Assembly (NCBI RefSeq): GCF_000189635.1
Contig: NW_002476334.1
Span: 248,001-312,000 of the forward strand
Reading direction: 5' to 3'
Source of the DNA: Tetrahymena thermophila SB210
Taxonomy: Eukaryota > Ciliophora > Oligohymenophorea > Hymenostomatida > Tetrahymenidae
Length of the DNA: 64,000 bases
Position 1 is the first letter of the stretch, and each line of letters opens with the position of its first letter. Below are positions 50,283 to 63,912 of the stretch, one piece after another. The notes beneath the pieces are model-generated. The model had not been told where the DNA came from. It worked only from the letters and a program-made list of their open reading frames with translations, and searched no databases. Both the position numbers and the translations under genes were made by a program.

Positions 50283-53200
50283 TCATAATTTTAATAAATT
50301 CTTTGTTTACTTCTCTTACAACTTTTCTGTTGCTGTTACTGATATGTTTTTATTGTATTTTTATGTATTAAATTGTATATGATTATTATTATTATTATTA
50401 TGATTATTATTGTCTTGATTGCATTCTTATAATTCATTTTTCCAACCAATCAGATGAGAGCTGAAAGTTTTTATACTCTTATTTATTTAATGATTAATAT
50501 TTTTGCTATTTAATATACTTTATTCTTAATAATCCAATAAATTATCGAAGAAATTACTCACTTTTGCTTTACAAGTAAAAGTTTCTCTATCAGCTTCTGT
50601 AACCTTTTCTCCAAATTCTTTTTTGAGATTTACTTTTTATCTGAAAAAATGCTTCATGAAATTATTTTGTTGGTATAGTTTATGTTAAGTATTGCTTTAA
50701 TCTAACAAAGAGTTTGTTTGATTTATAAGAAACGATTAAACTAATATGGGGTTAGATTCTTATTACTATTGTTAATCTACTCTTTTATTTAATGAATTAT
50801 TTTACAATCTTGTTCTCAACTGAGGAAACTATTTATTATTATCTCTGTTTTGCTCTATTTTTTATTTTTATTGAATATCCTTTAAAAAACCATAATTATC
50901 ACTTTGACTTATACCTTCATATGTCTTTAAACTTATATTGCTTTATGTTTTTTCTGATAATTTTTTTGGTTCAATTTTACTTAAATTTTTAAGTAAATTC
51001 AAACCACCACGATTTTCATCATCTAATAGCCTTTCTTAACTTGATTCATTGTTATACTTATTTATGGTCTAAGATTAATTCTTACTGATTTTAATATTGA
51101 AAACCCTGTTATTCTAAGTATGGTTCAGAGAATTATGTTCACTAAATTTGTTTTAATTCAATTTGTTTCGAAAAGACTCTTGAGATGTTTGATTTACTTA
51201 ATCTGTGTGATATTTTCTTTGATTTTAATTCTAAAAGGATATATATTATATTTTATAATTATCATAATTAACATCTTAAATGCTATTTTTATTTTATCTG
51301 GAGCCAACTGATGTTTCATGAAAGGAGGAAGAATTTATGGAGTTTTCATTTCTATTATATCTCTAAATCTCATTTTATTTTAAACTTTATGCTTATTTAT
51401 TTTGCAATAATATTTTATCAAAGTTAGATCTATTTGTTAGCAATAAAGTACCATCAATTGAATTTTATTCTCCATCTTATATGCTAAAGTTCTCATTTAT
51501 TAGCATACTCTTGTTAACTCTTTAGTTGATACTTGAATTTTAAAGTTAACTAAACCTGCCCTCTGAAAGATTCTGATTTTAGAAGCCTCTTCGCTTTTGA
51601 TTGGCATATTTCTTAAGTAATTAATAATTTTCGTTCTTAGAAAAAGTTAATAAATTTTTCCTTTATTGATTATTGTTTTAAATTTATTTTAAATTCTAAG
51701 ATTTTAATTTATTTAGATTTTGTTCTTCTTGCTCTTTATGTATGTTGTCTATTTCTTTAACAATTTAATCTATTTACTCGTTCTTCAGTGTATTTTAATC
51801 GAGTAAACCAAGCTTTTTTTTAAGTTAAATCAGCCTTTCTCCTCTAATTTTATTTTTTTCCATTTTTATAATCAATTCTTCATCTAAATCTTAATAATTT
51901 TGGTTAGATGCATTACTTCTACTTAAAAAAATGTTATTTGTCTAACTCAGCTCAATTTTTCTAAATTTTTTATTATCGTTACTTAAGTTTTATGTTTTAG
52001 AATGGCTTAAATTTTCTTTGAAGTAAATATTCTCACTGCTTGAGGAAGAAAGTAGCTATTATTCGTCATTCTAAGATTATAATTTATTTTAGAAAACTAT
52101 ACTTTGCCTTTATTTCTTTTTTTACTTTTCTTCCATTATAGAATCAAGCATAACTTGTATAGAATCGCTTATCAATTATTTTTCATCTTTTAAATTCATC
52201 TTCTCTGTTCTTTAAACTTTTTCTTTTATATCTGAAAGCTTGTAAGGATAAATAAAACTTTATGCTCTAGATATTTATTCTATTTTTTAATTAGAGGTTT
52301 AAATAGAATTTTAATTTGATTGAGTGTGAGATTTTAGTCTTTGTGGAGAGAGTAAATTCTATGAATAGTTACTTTATGATTTTTCCATAGAATTTTTAGA
52401 AATACTTTCATTTGGAAAGTAAATAGAACTTAATTTTTTTTTTATTGGAGAAGGATAACCAACGTTGCTAGGATTAAGACCTTCGTTTTAATCAATACTT
52501 CTCCTTTTCTAGCTTACATCGATACTTAAGCTTTTGTTCGATTAATTATTTTTTAGAAAAATACTTTTAGTTAAAGATTTAGAATTTTAAAGTACTGGAG
52601 AATTGCATTCAGAAGTTTCATCTTCATCTAAGTTCTAAAAATAGAGAGCTTTGATTCTTTAATCGCATTCTATAAAATGTTATTTCTTCTTATTTTATAA
52701 TTTAATTCTTTGTTAAAAAAACTATTTCTTTAATAGCTCACTTGTTAATTATTTTTATTAAAATTAAATTCGATTTTCTATACTTTCTTATTTTGATTAT
52801 TTCTTTTTATGAGAACCATTTTTTTATTTAAATATCTCAGGTTAATCTTCATTATTTTCATTTAACTTTAATGAAACTGGATTTTCTCTATCTTTAAGCT
52901 TTTTGTTTATTGCTTTTATTTAATTCTCTATCTTATTGAATTTGAGCAAATCATGGTTGTTTTTTTTCATGTCAAAAACTTTCTGGTATTACTTTACCTT
53001 TTTAGTCAATTAATTGCAAAAATAGTTATCGTTTTTATTAAATAACCTTCAATATGAGTTAATTAAATCTATGTTAAAATAAATAAACAATAAATTACTT
53101 CTTCATCCATTAACGGAATATCAAAAAGCTAGGAATCTAATGAAACCGCTTCTTTTCCTGTATACATTTTTGCTTCTTTTACACGCTACTTCCCTATTAA

Positions 53201-53341
53201 AGTCTGCACAGATTGAAAAACTGGAGTCAGTATAGGAGTTTAATCTTTATTCTACATTAACATTCTTTGATTATTTATTTCATCTACAGCTAATCTAATT
53301 TTCTCTATATTATGATAAAATCTATTTTAAATATTGTCCAT
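50283..53341 (-). CDS. Large Gln/Asn/Ser/Lys-rich coiled-coil hypothetical (N-terminus unresolved)
   Basis: Exons 53341-53099 and 52997-50283 are joined by a 101-bp GT-AG intron (phase 0: LMDEE|VKQYQKVFDM), giving at least 985 residues to TGA 50283. The first in-frame ATG is used, but coding-like sequence (DELDNQINLVNNLSYIRNF, then EYDSDGGLQKGR) continues upstream to about 53454. There a plausible acceptor (AAAAAAG) suggests a missing 5' exon. The protein is mostly low complexity. Short heptad-like stretches (EKNKIRGERLIQLKKKLGLL, then IDQIVKEIDNIHKEQEEQ) and repeated SP/TP sites suggest a phosphorylated scaffold. The C-terminus is Asn-rich. No domain was recognised. Its start faces the stop of the methyltransferase gene on the same strand. 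Confidence 0.75.
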
Positions 53342-53982
53342 CAAAGTTTTTCTTTTGATTCTACCCTTTTATAACCCACCATCACTATCATACTCTTAAA
53401 AATTTCTAATATAGCTTAGATTATTAACTAGATTTATTTAATTATCCAATTCATCTTTTTTAGTATTAAGTTATAAGATAATTTTAATATTTATTTTAAA
53501 ATAGAAATAATACTCATAGATTTAAATATCTGAGATCCTTCCTTTTACAGTTCTAAATTTCAATTATTACTTATTCTGTGAGATAACTAACACACTAATT
53601 TCACAAGCTAAATAATAAGTAAATTATTTATTTTATTTAGTAGAGTAAAGCAAATCTCTTAATATTTTAATTTATCAATATAATTTGATATGAGCTTAAA
53701 TTTTTACAACAATAATAATAATTATTTGAAGTGTTAATTGTTGTTACTGATTGTCAATAATAAATATTAATTATTTTTTTATTATAAATAATATCTATCT
53801 TTTTATTTAACAAAAATAACAAACAAACAACTATTTTTTTGTTAATAATCAATAAATATGGTTATTAATTCAAAACAAAGAATAAAAATTTAACTATAAC
53901 TTATTTTTTAACTATTCTTTATAACTAAATATAATTACTAACTAAAATAAATAACTATTTTTTATATCTTTGATATAGAATT
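53342..53982. other. Gap that probably holds the missing 5' exon of the preceding gene
   Basis: On the minus strand the frame of the large coiled-coil gene is open through most of this gap, but with no ATG, and only 53342-53454 has coding character. The rest is AT-rich and includes the 3' flank of the methyltransferase gene. No start codon and donor pair was convincing. Confidence 0.45.
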
Positions 53983-55258
53983 TCAGTTTAACTTCAATTC
54001 TTCAAACTTTTGTTCATTACCAATTTCTAAATTTTTACATTCTCTTTCATCTTATTGTTTATCTTTTGTTTCAAAACTTTCTAATTTAAGTTCATTTATT
54101 TCTTCTTCTTTGCTTTAATCATCTGTATTTTATTGACTGCTTAACTATTTATCTTCGCATTCCTCTTAACTATCTTCCCCTTCTTCTAATTATTTCTCTT
54201 CATCACTTTATGAATCCTCATCACCAGAATCCTAATCCTAAATAAAATTAAAAACTTTTTTAAATTATAACAAGACATTTAAAGTACCTTAGAAGCGCCA
54301 TACAACTTCAATGCTTCTTTTTCTTCTTCAATTAACTCGAGAATAACTTCTTCGTAATTATTTTCATATTTTTACTATGCATTTGGACCTTTCTTAAGTA
54401 TGTAGGCATAATGAGGGTTCTATTTTTATCCGCTTCCATCTTGGGCATCTAAGGCATTTAGAAAATAGAAACAAATCAGAATTATAAATTTTAGAATTGT
54501 ATTTAGATAATATTTGATATATTAAAACTCAAAATTTTTTATGGCTTTATATTAATTTTAGAAATCTTGTTTAGAGGTACCTTTAGGTGGTAATGCCTTA
54601 ACGGTATATGTAAAGTCGATATGGTTCCTTTCAAAATGGAAGGTCCTATTATAAGGTTCGCCATAGCTCACAATTAAGTAAACGCCATTAGGCTTAAGCA
54701 CTCTTTATACTTCTGACATCATCTTTGCAACATTTAAATAACTGTAATCTCCACACAAAAGAGCATCAATAGTAGACTTATCTATAACAAAATCAAATTT
54801 CTCATCTTCATATTTAAGCTCTGTACAGTCCATAACCTATTTTAAAGTTAAATAAAAGAGTTATATGATAACTCACTATTTAAAGCATATCAGCTTTTTA
54901 TAGCATATGTATTCAATCTAAAAGTCTATCTTGAAAATTTTAAAACGGAAATCCAATTTAATTAAAATTATGATTATACTTCGTAAATCAGTTCTGGTCT
55001 ATTGCCTTTTCTACTATCCATCTATTTTATGCATTCTTCTGATATATCTATATTATAAATATTTTTGTATCCATCATCATACATCTCTTCTTAAATAACA
55101 CTATTGCCACATCCTAAATTTAGAATTATTCCGTCTTTTTAACAGCTCTCATTGATGATTTCTTTTAAATCCTAGTAGTTCTCTAGCCATTCAAATACTG
55201 TATTCTTTTGCTTTTTATAACGCTTTTCCCAGTAATTTTTAGTTCCGTAATTTGGCAT
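53983..55258 (-). CDS. EEF1AKMT4/METTL13-type SAM-dependent protein methyltransferase with acidic tail
   Basis: Exons 55258-54980, 54836-54581, 54448-54288 and 54237-53983 give 316 residues. The start MPNYGTKNYWEKRY and the segment VFEWLENYQDLKEII are typical of the eEF1A-lysine methyltransferase-like group. Motif I is LNLGCGNS (46-53). DDGYKNIYNIDIS supplies the acidic SAM-ribose contact. DCTELKYEDEKFDFVIDKSTIDALL and RVLKPNGVYLIVSYGEP complete the fold. The family methylates lysines on elongation factor 1A or related proteins in the cytosol. The tail after YILKKGPNA is a Glu/Asp/Gln-rich extension of about 110 residues not usual in the family. Intron 2 (54449-54580, 132 bp) is a multiple of three with no in-frame TGA; I splice it because its translation is hydrophobic and unlike the domain, whereas the joined product reads LPPKDAQDGSG. 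Confidence 0.88.
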
Positions 55259-56281
55259 TTCTATTTTTTTAATGTTACTATTCCTATTACTATGTACTTG
55301 ATAATTATTCAATTTAATTGGGTCTATAAAAATTTATCAATTTTTAATTTCAAAAGATTAATTTGAAGTAATATTTGCTTGGCTAAGAAATAATTAAGTT
55401 TTCTATTCAATTTGTTAAAATACTTTAGTTTTAGCTTTTAAAATTAGTTATAATGAATAAATCAATTAGAACCTACTAGACTGTAAAAAATGCATATCAT
55501 ATCTTAATCAAAATTTATTAAATTGCACTGTAAATAATTAAATAAATAAATAAACCAGATTGTTTTTAAAATTATTTTTAAATAATAATCCCTATTATAA
55601 AAATAAAGCAAATCCATCCCATATATAATTTAATGCATATTGAATTTAATTAGAATTGATGATTTAATTAAAGAATAAATTTTTTATTAGTCTTCAATTA
55701 ATTATATAGAGAATATTTTGTTACTTCTTTGCAAAATAATTTTTCTAATTTTAGTGAAATACATTAAAAATTTTACTTGATTGATAAAAAATAAATCAGA
55801 ATTTTCCTCTACCAAAGTAGATTATTTTTTTAGAAATTTAGTTCTAAAGATATGTTTTGAAAAGTCTTGAGACATGTAACAAATAGAATGATAGATAACT
55901 TTTATCTTAATTTACTTTAATCAAAAAAATTTTTTGTAAAAGTAATTTTTAATGGTTTTAGAATTTTATTTGTTTAATTTGCCAAACCATGAATTAAAAA
56001 TGTTTGAATACTAATCATATATGCTTATAATTCAATAAAGTATTACGTAATAAGTGAATCAATAAAAAAGGAAAATTTTATTAATATCAATAATATTACT
56101 AAATTTTAATATAAAATATCAATAAAAAGCAAAATTTAATAAAAGCTATGCGTTTAACTGTGATAGCTATGAAATTATATATATTTTATTGATATTTGTC
56201 TATTTATTGATTAATAATAATGCTTAATTTAAGCTTTTAAATGTGATTTTGAGGTAGTGCTCCATTTTACTTAATTTTACA
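55259..56281. other. AT-rich intergenic region
   Basis: This 1-kb stretch lies between the methyltransferase start and the DZIP1-like stop. No coding or structured element is seen. Confidence 0.55.
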
Positions 56282-58650
56282 TCAAAATCTATTAATTTAT
56301 TTAGGATTGTATCTTTGTTAATAGGCTGATCTTAACTAATCAAATTGCATTTAATCAAGGTCTTAAATGTCTTTTTTCTCTGATCCAGAATTATCCAATT
56401 CAAAATTTAAATTATTTTTTATAAAATGCTTCTTCATTTCTTCAATATCTACTTAATCATTTATCAGTTCTAGTTCATCATCGCTTTGTTATGGACTTTA
56501 ATTTCTTTCATCTTTCAATTTATTCATCTGTATAACTTCATCAATTAAACGCTCATTTCTAATTTTATCTTATTCAAGTGAAGAGAAATTGTTAATAATC
56601 TTATTTGTTTCAAATGGATAATTGTATTTCTTTTTTCTATTATCATCAATTAAATCTCTACGAGCTACAGCTTATTTGTATTGTTTATCTTTTTCAATTT
56701 GATATTTTTCTTAGGCGGTCATTAATTTTTCTTTAAATTGTATTTCAGCTTATTTAAATATCTCATGCTTATTAGTTGGTTACAGCACTCCTTCTTCATA
56801 AGACTCTTCTAATAAATCAGAATCATAGTCACTCTCTAGATCTCCTATATGCATCATTTTATTTTTCTTTTTAATAATACTTTACGTAGTAATAACTTCA
56901 TCTTCTGATTTATATTTTTCTTTAAATTATTTTTTCAAATCTCTTTTTGATGCTGAACTTTCATTTTATGTCATAAGCTGAGACATTTAAACTTATGTAT
57001 TCGTCTATTATGATTGTTGTGTGTTATAATATTATTCCAAAGGATTTCGAGAGTTTCTATTCAAAAAGAAATTCTCTTTATTCTCATCTTCCTCTACTAA
57101 TTCCAAAAAAAAATCATCTTTCTTTTTATAGTTATTTTAACTTGATTGTCTTTACTAACCTCTAAATTAATTCATGTAAGGATTGCCAAATGAAGGCTCT
57201 TTACTCAATTATAACTCTTCAGGCCTCATCTAAGATCCAAAATATTCTTCTTCATTTCTACTTAGTTCTAATTATTTTGTTTGTGTATTATGTATACTCT
57301 TCAAATATTCCTAATATTCTTTTTCTTTAGCTAATCTTTCGCTCTCCAATTTCTTCTAATCCATTTCTATTTCCTTTAATCTTTTATTTTATTGCTACTG
57401 CTCTTCTATTAAATTTTACTATTTAGTTTGCATTTAGGCAAACATTTCTTCGAATCCACCAAAGACATTGTTCATCTTGGAAATGCTACTTAATAAATGC
57501 TTCTAATTTTCTTAAAGTTCATCGTTAGTGCTTGTATTGAACTCATTTCTTAACTCTTCTTCTCTCTTTCTTTTCTATAACTCTTAATTTTTTTCAAAAA
57601 GAATCTTTAGTTGCTATTACATTTTTTCTTCAACTTCCTTAGCAACCTAAATGATATATATTATCATAACTTATAACAATCAAATAATATATAATTAATT
57701 ACCTTTTATGCTAATAATTCATTTTATTCTTACAAATGTCTCTCTTCTCTGCGTGTCATAAGCCTCATAGGATTGCCGAAATCTTCAATTACCTTTTAAT
57801 CTTCTTTTATCTTTTCAATTTTATCTTTATGAGCTGAGCGAATATGAGTCTTTATATCCTCTTTATTTTCAAACAGCTTGGTACAGTATGTGCACTTAAA
57901 TTTTCCTTACTTTTAACTCTGCTGCTTTAGTTCGTTGATCTACCATTAAAGTGTTTTAATTTATTCATATAATTTAGTTTTTTTTTCTGCATGTGCTTTT
58001 TTAATATCGTCTATCTTTTGACTTGCATCTAAATGTTCTCTATACTTAGTATAGAGTTTTTCTCCTTTTGTTTATTCTTCCTACTATTAAACTCCATAAT
58101 TTAATATGGCCTATTACCATAAGCGAAATATTTTGTTAAAGTTTTCATAACCCATATTTTCAACAGTCTTTACATCAAATTCAGCAAATGCTATATTTTT
58201 AAGCATTTTTTGTGCGCTGGTTAAATCTTAAGTATATTCTATTTAATCAATATTAATATTCTCTAACATATTTAAATTTAGCTTTTCTAGGCATCTGCGG
58301 TATGCAAACGGCTTGTAGTGAAGCTTAGACATAAATAATACAGAACTTTCTCTTAAAATGCTATTATTATTTGTTAATATCTCTAATCTTCTAGGTGTTG
58401 TCATGGGCTATTAATTTAATTTACTTGCAAGTATATTTGATTACGAATATTAAAGTAAGTCATTGCCCGATTCTGAATATGGATACAAAGAGTTACGGTT
58501 ATTAATTTAATTTTTTTGACTTGCGTTATTTTAGAATTCTTATTAATTTAGCGTTCCCTTCATAAAAGGTTTAAAGCCAGCTGTTTCTTTAAACTGCTAA
58601 CTCTCGTTTGTATTCAGTCTTTCAGAATTCTTTCCTTTTTAACTAAACAT
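56282..58650 (-). CDS. DZIP1/Iguana-like zinc-finger protein (ciliary base/transition zone)
   Basis: Two exons, 58650-57703 and 57646-56282, with a 56-bp intron, encode 770 residues. The N-terminal part aligns in layout with the Dzip-like N domain: KPFAYRRCLEKLNLNMLENINIDQIEYTQDLTSAQKMLKNIAFAEF, then a KIFRLWQQAILNYGVQ helix and a coiled coil. A single C2H2 finger follows (C253, C256, H269, H274; CTYCTKLFENKEDIKTHI). The rest is long coiled coil rich in Gln, Glu and Lys, with acidic clusters. In animals, DZIP1 and DZIP1L act at the basal body and transition zone in ciliogenesis. A ciliary-base role is inferred here, fitting a heavily ciliated cell. The start is the first ATG in an A-rich context. 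No anomalies are seen. Confidence 0.88.
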
Positions 58651-59616
58651 TTGCAATTAAAAAATTGATATTTTTTAACAATTCTAAAGTTTTGATTAAT
58701 TGCCTTTTTATGAATTGATTGATGATAATAATAATAAAGCAATTAGTAGATTCAAAATTTACTTTAAAAAATTAAAAGATAATGAATGAAAATTTGTAGA
58801 TAGATCAATAATTTATCATTATGATATTTATATATTTTAAATTTAAAAAAAATAATACCCACAAAATTAATAACAAAGATAGTATCAGATAGATAGAAAA
58901 AAATATTCATTCATAAAGTGCTCATTAATTATTAATAACAAAATCCCAATCAAAAAAACATTTTTGTATAAAATTTTATTAAAGTATTTAAAATTCAATT
59001 AGTTTTTGTCAACTTATTTACACAATAATTATTTAATTCTTCACTTTTATAAAATGCCATCGTTTAGTTTGAAATTTATTTTGAAAATGTTTATTAAAAT
59101 AAATTATTTTTATCAATCATTTTTATTTTAAACATGAAATGATGAAAAGTATGATTCTAAAATTTTTAAAAGCAACTTATCAATAGGAATTTTCTTTATC
59201 AAATAAAAACAATAAGGATAAAAGGAAAGGTCTAATACATCTAATTTTATTTATTTAGTAAGTAAGTAAGGCTAAGAAAAAATAGAAGTTCTTTTCTCAT
59301 TTTAGTTAGATACTTAGTGCTAATAATTTGAAGTAATAATCTATTTTTATGATTAAATTATCAGTATTTTGATAATAAATTTTATAGTTTGCTGACTGAA
59401 CTCCTGGTTTTAATATATATTTATATAAATAGCTATCTTAACCATCCGTAATAGCATTCTAAAAAATTAATAATAATTACTTTTAAATTGATAATAAAAT
59501 AGTATTTATTTCATTAGCATAGAATTAATTGTAATAAAGCGTATAATTACACATTCAGATAGCTATAGTAAATTCTTTTTACAAGTATCTTTAAGTTTGA
59601 TTGGTTTGCTCGCTCA
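58651..59616. other. Divergent intergenic region
   Basis: AT-rich 5' flanks of two divergent genes. The plus-strand frame of the next gene is open from about 59353 but has no ATG before 59617, so an unseen upstream exon is possible. Nothing else is seen. Confidence 0.5.
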
Positions 59617-62600
59617 ATGAATCAATCACAAGCTTCTTAGCTAGTTATGGATTCCTTTGATAAATGCAATTAATTATTAAAAGAATTGATTTAATTTGGG
59701 CCTCCTTCAAATCCTTTTGATTGCTGCTGCAAAATTCTGCCTTCTAAAAATACTTAAGATTTAACTCAAATAAGTAAAGTTAGTATAAGAAGCACTCAAG
59801 AAATCGTAGATGATCTATCTTAAGCTATTCTTGACATCTTGCATAGAGTTAATTCAATTGAATAAAAAGCATAGTAAGAAGTTATAGAGGCTAATGTTTT
59901 AATTGACATGATGATAAATCATAATGTAGGCAATTTTCAATAAGCGATTTATTAGAAAAAGCAAAAATATGAAGTTGAAAAAGACAAAGAAATTATTTTT
60001 TAATTAAACGAATAATTAAAGAAAGAATAATGCTTGAATGCTGAGGCTGGACAGACACTAATAAAAATGGAAAATCAGTATAAAAGTATGTAGCGCAAAA
60101 TGGAAATTTACTTTAAAAGAAGAATTGAAAGCATTTAGTCTCAGATTAAAAATATACAAAATTCTTATATCAATAAAAAAGAAGTAGACTTCTAAGGTAT
60201 ATTTAAAAGATTGGATAAATTGAGAAGACGAAGACCTTGGAGAGATCATGGTTTAGATTTGTTATTAGAGGAGGATAAAAAAAATTTATAATTGCGTTTT
60301 GTCGAAGGAGGTGAAGATGGCACTTCTACGCCTTTCTCTAACTATTCAGGGATTCTCACTACTGATTATTAACTTCCAATAGACTCATAACTTGAAAAAG
60401 ATCTCAATTAAGGTGGATATCTCGAAGATTTAATATTTAATTCCTCTTCATTCAACCATTAAAATTATAGTTCGTCAATGGCTTCTCAAACACATAAGAG
60501 GTAGACAAGACCTAATTATAAGTCTTAAAACTAAACTATCTTACGCAAGTTTTATGATGATATTGTGTTAGCATAGAAAAATTAGCCTGATAAAGAAAAT
60601 AAAATAGAAATAAAGTTAAGTAAAAATAATTTACATGTAGAAAAAAGCAATATCTAATCTAACCCATTCTTACTGGACTAATCTTAGCGTCCTTCAACTA
60701 TATTAGCACTATAATCTTCATACAATTAAGAGATTTTAAAAGAATTAGATAATGAAAATGACATTGATGAAGAATAAAACTCTCTAAACATATCAGCAAA
60801 AGAAGAAATTCTGCTAAAAGCATATGAAATAGAGTAAATAGCCAATAGTTTCGTTATTATAGAGCCAAAACATGTAGTCTTAGAAGATATATTTAAACTT
60901 ATTGATAGCGTAGACTGTAATCTGTAAAAAACTCTACAAGAATCTAATTAACTGGAAGATATATTGAATGATATATCTTGTTTAGAAGCGAAAAACAAAG
61001 ATTATTAAAATGAGCAAATTGGTAAAAGAAGGAAGAGTAAAAGAAGGTAAGAAATGGAGGGATTGAATCAAGTGTAGATGGTTAATAATAGCTGTTTAAA
61101 AAATTAGCAACTGAATCTTTCTGCTCTTTTAGAAGATGAAATCGAACCTTTAGAAGAAGTTTAAAAAAAACAAAAGATGATAGATAACTCTAAATTTAGT
61201 TAATTTTTTGTTGATGTTAGCGAAATCAAGGCAAATATATCTTAAAGCAAGCCTAGTTTTTCACAATAAAACTCTGTCAATACTCCTGCTCATCTTAACT
61301 ATAATAATATAAAAATTGATGCCAGTAATTTGAGCAACTTAGGAAATTTCAATAATTATTTATAGAATAATTTTATATAAAGAGGTAATTACGTACCTAC
61401 TTAAGAGGATGAAATTTTAATTATTGACAACAGTTCATAAGCTGCTAAGTAAAATGAAGGATCATCTAATAAAATTCACAGAGGCTCTAAAGGCACACCT
61501 GTTTCCCCTAATCTTTTAATCAACGGTATCATTAATGGAGACCTTGCTTGCATTAGCATTTATGATGACCGTACTGTCAAAAATGCTGCAATTTAATAAT
61601 AAAATCTTAATCTAAATGGAAATGAAAACAATAACAATTTTATTTTACCTTAATTCGATGAAAGCAAAATTAGTAAAGTGTTTTCAAGCGCAAATAACTC
61701 ATTCGAATATAATAATGATTCAAAAAATAACCAGAAGAGATTATTTGCACAAAAAACTAAGAGTTCAAAATTCAAGGATTTTTCTAAAGAGTTTTTAAGC
61801 AACAGTGATATCCTCAACTAGTCTTCGTTTAAATAGGAAAAATCACTAAATTGTGTTTCATTGTAATAAATTCCTGACAAGCAACTTCAGATGGATTAAA
61901 ATGACAATCAAAATAGTACAAATTAAGAGTTGAATGCAGAATAATTTAACTTAGAGTAAAGTGAAAATTTTATTAAAAGAGAAATAGTTCCTATTATAAA
62001 AATGAACTAATAGAACAGGATTCCTTCTCCAAATATTAGTTTTTTGCTTGGAGATCAAATAAACATGAGTGAAATAAGAAAGAAAAATAACTAGGATGAC
62101 GATATTTAACAAATTTCTACAATTAATGATGGATTTGCAAATAATATACAAATATTGTCTCGCGATGAAAAACTATTTAACGATAGTAAAAATAATTTAA
62201 GCGAATTTTTAGATTAATTTAATTCAAACAATGAAAATCACAAAAATAATATTAATGTTTAAATGAATTGTGCTAATTTGGCTATCACAAATGGTGAGCA
62301 TTAGGAAGAAGCTAAGAGACATTATACCAACGTTTTAGACCATCTATCAAGCATCAGTGACTAAGAATTTAATGAATAAAACTCTTTAAAGAGTCCACTT
62401 AAAGAAACAGTTCACCTTAGATTCGATATTTTTGATAACAAATAACCTATTAACTTCATAGATCTTTTTAATTGCAAAAATGATGAAATTGAGTAAGAGT
62501 TTCACTTAGAAGGAAATCAAAATACTATAAGCAACAGAAGTAATTAAGAATAAGGTAAAGTGATATCTATTACTCCTGAATAAGATAATGAGCAAACAAC

Positions 62601-63912
62601 ATAGAGGTAATTGCAATCAAACCAAATATCTGCAACAAAGTTAAAGTGTAGCTATTCCGTTTCTCCTTCAAATAAGTAAATACCATTAAAGAGATTTGTA
62701 TCAGTCCATGAAAAATCTAATTCTAATTATGATGTGCATGAATTTGAAAAGTAAACATCCTTATAAAATTTATTTACTGAAAACAATAGCATTATAAAGC
62801 TTTTAAAGCACCAAATATAAGCTGATATGATTGCAGCAGCTGGTTTCAAAAAAGAAAGAGAGGCAGAAATTTAAAAAATTAACACTCCGAAAGAAACACA
62901 AAAGCTTACGATTCAAAAAATATTTTCATCAGCAACTTCTGCATCTTCTCCTATTTAATAACTTAAAAAAAATAATTCTGTACCCTTCCTTGAAGACGAT
63001 AGCTAAAACTTAGCTCAGTATTAAAAAAAGTAAGACTCTAGCCCTCTAAAGAGACTAATAAAAAATAATCTATATTTCAAGAATGGCATATATTCTCGTC
63101 CAACAGAACTAAATTACTTACATAAGCCTGCTGAGTTAGCAAAATCATTACAATCTCAATCACCAACTTTTGAAAAAAAGATTAAATAAGATTCACCTTA
63201 AACTCCAAATAAAATTCTGCCTATTAAATTAGAAAAAGATCAAGAAACATAAAATAACTGTATTTAGTATTCTTCGATCAAAGAATAAAATTCATCTTCA
63301 TAAAAATTATTAGAAAATAGCTAAAATTCAGAACAGAAAAATTCTTTAAAATACATGTAGAAATACCCTTCAAATTATGAAGGTTCATATCACCAATACA
63401 TTAGAAAGTCGTTTAATTAAAGTAGTTCTGAAACTAAATTTTCTGAGGAGAAACAAAAAATTTTACATATTATATAAAAAAAATTAGATATAGCTTAAAC
63501 TCGTGAATTTCATCCAAACATACAGTAATTAAATGAGTATAAATAAAGTAAAATATTAATGGGAAATCCTTTTCACAGAAGACAAAGAAATGGGTTTAAT
63601 GATTAACAGTCTGCTATATCTTTTTCTCAAAGATCCTCTATGTAATCATTAAGTAATATACCTATTACAACAAATCAAAGTAGTTGCTAAAATTTAGCAT
63701 AACCAAACAATTAAGAACTACCTCTTAATCTCAAAGAAAAATTACTGTAAAATTATTCTGAATCCGTCGTTGAAGCAGCCAAAAGAAAACTCACAAATAG
63801 CCCATCTAGAAAGCTGCTAACTTAAATGAAATCTTACAAAGTAAAAGATTCACCTCTTCTTTAGGCAATTTAAAAACTTAAATAACAATCCTCTATTGAA
63901 TAGCAAAACTGA
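59617..63912 (+). CDS. Very large single-exon low-complexity protein with N-terminal coiled coil
   Basis: One open frame of 1432 codons ends at TGA 63910. The start is the first in-frame ATG (MNQSQASQLVMDSFDKCNQL); a second at 59647 is possible. Neither has the usual A-rich leader, and coding-like codons just upstream (IFKFDWFARS) hint at an upstream exon. Residues 1-220 look ordered: QEIVDDLSQAILDILHRVNSIEQ and a long charged coiled coil (YKSMQRKMEIYFKRRIESIQSQIKNIQNSY). A short acidic helix region recurs at about 400-470 (EILLKAYEIEQIANSFVIIEPKHV). The remaining 900 or so residues are Asn/Gln/Ser-rich with many SP/TP sites (TPVSPN, SITPEQ, KDSPLL), typical of ciliate scaffolds. I recognise no family. 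Confidence 0.75.
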
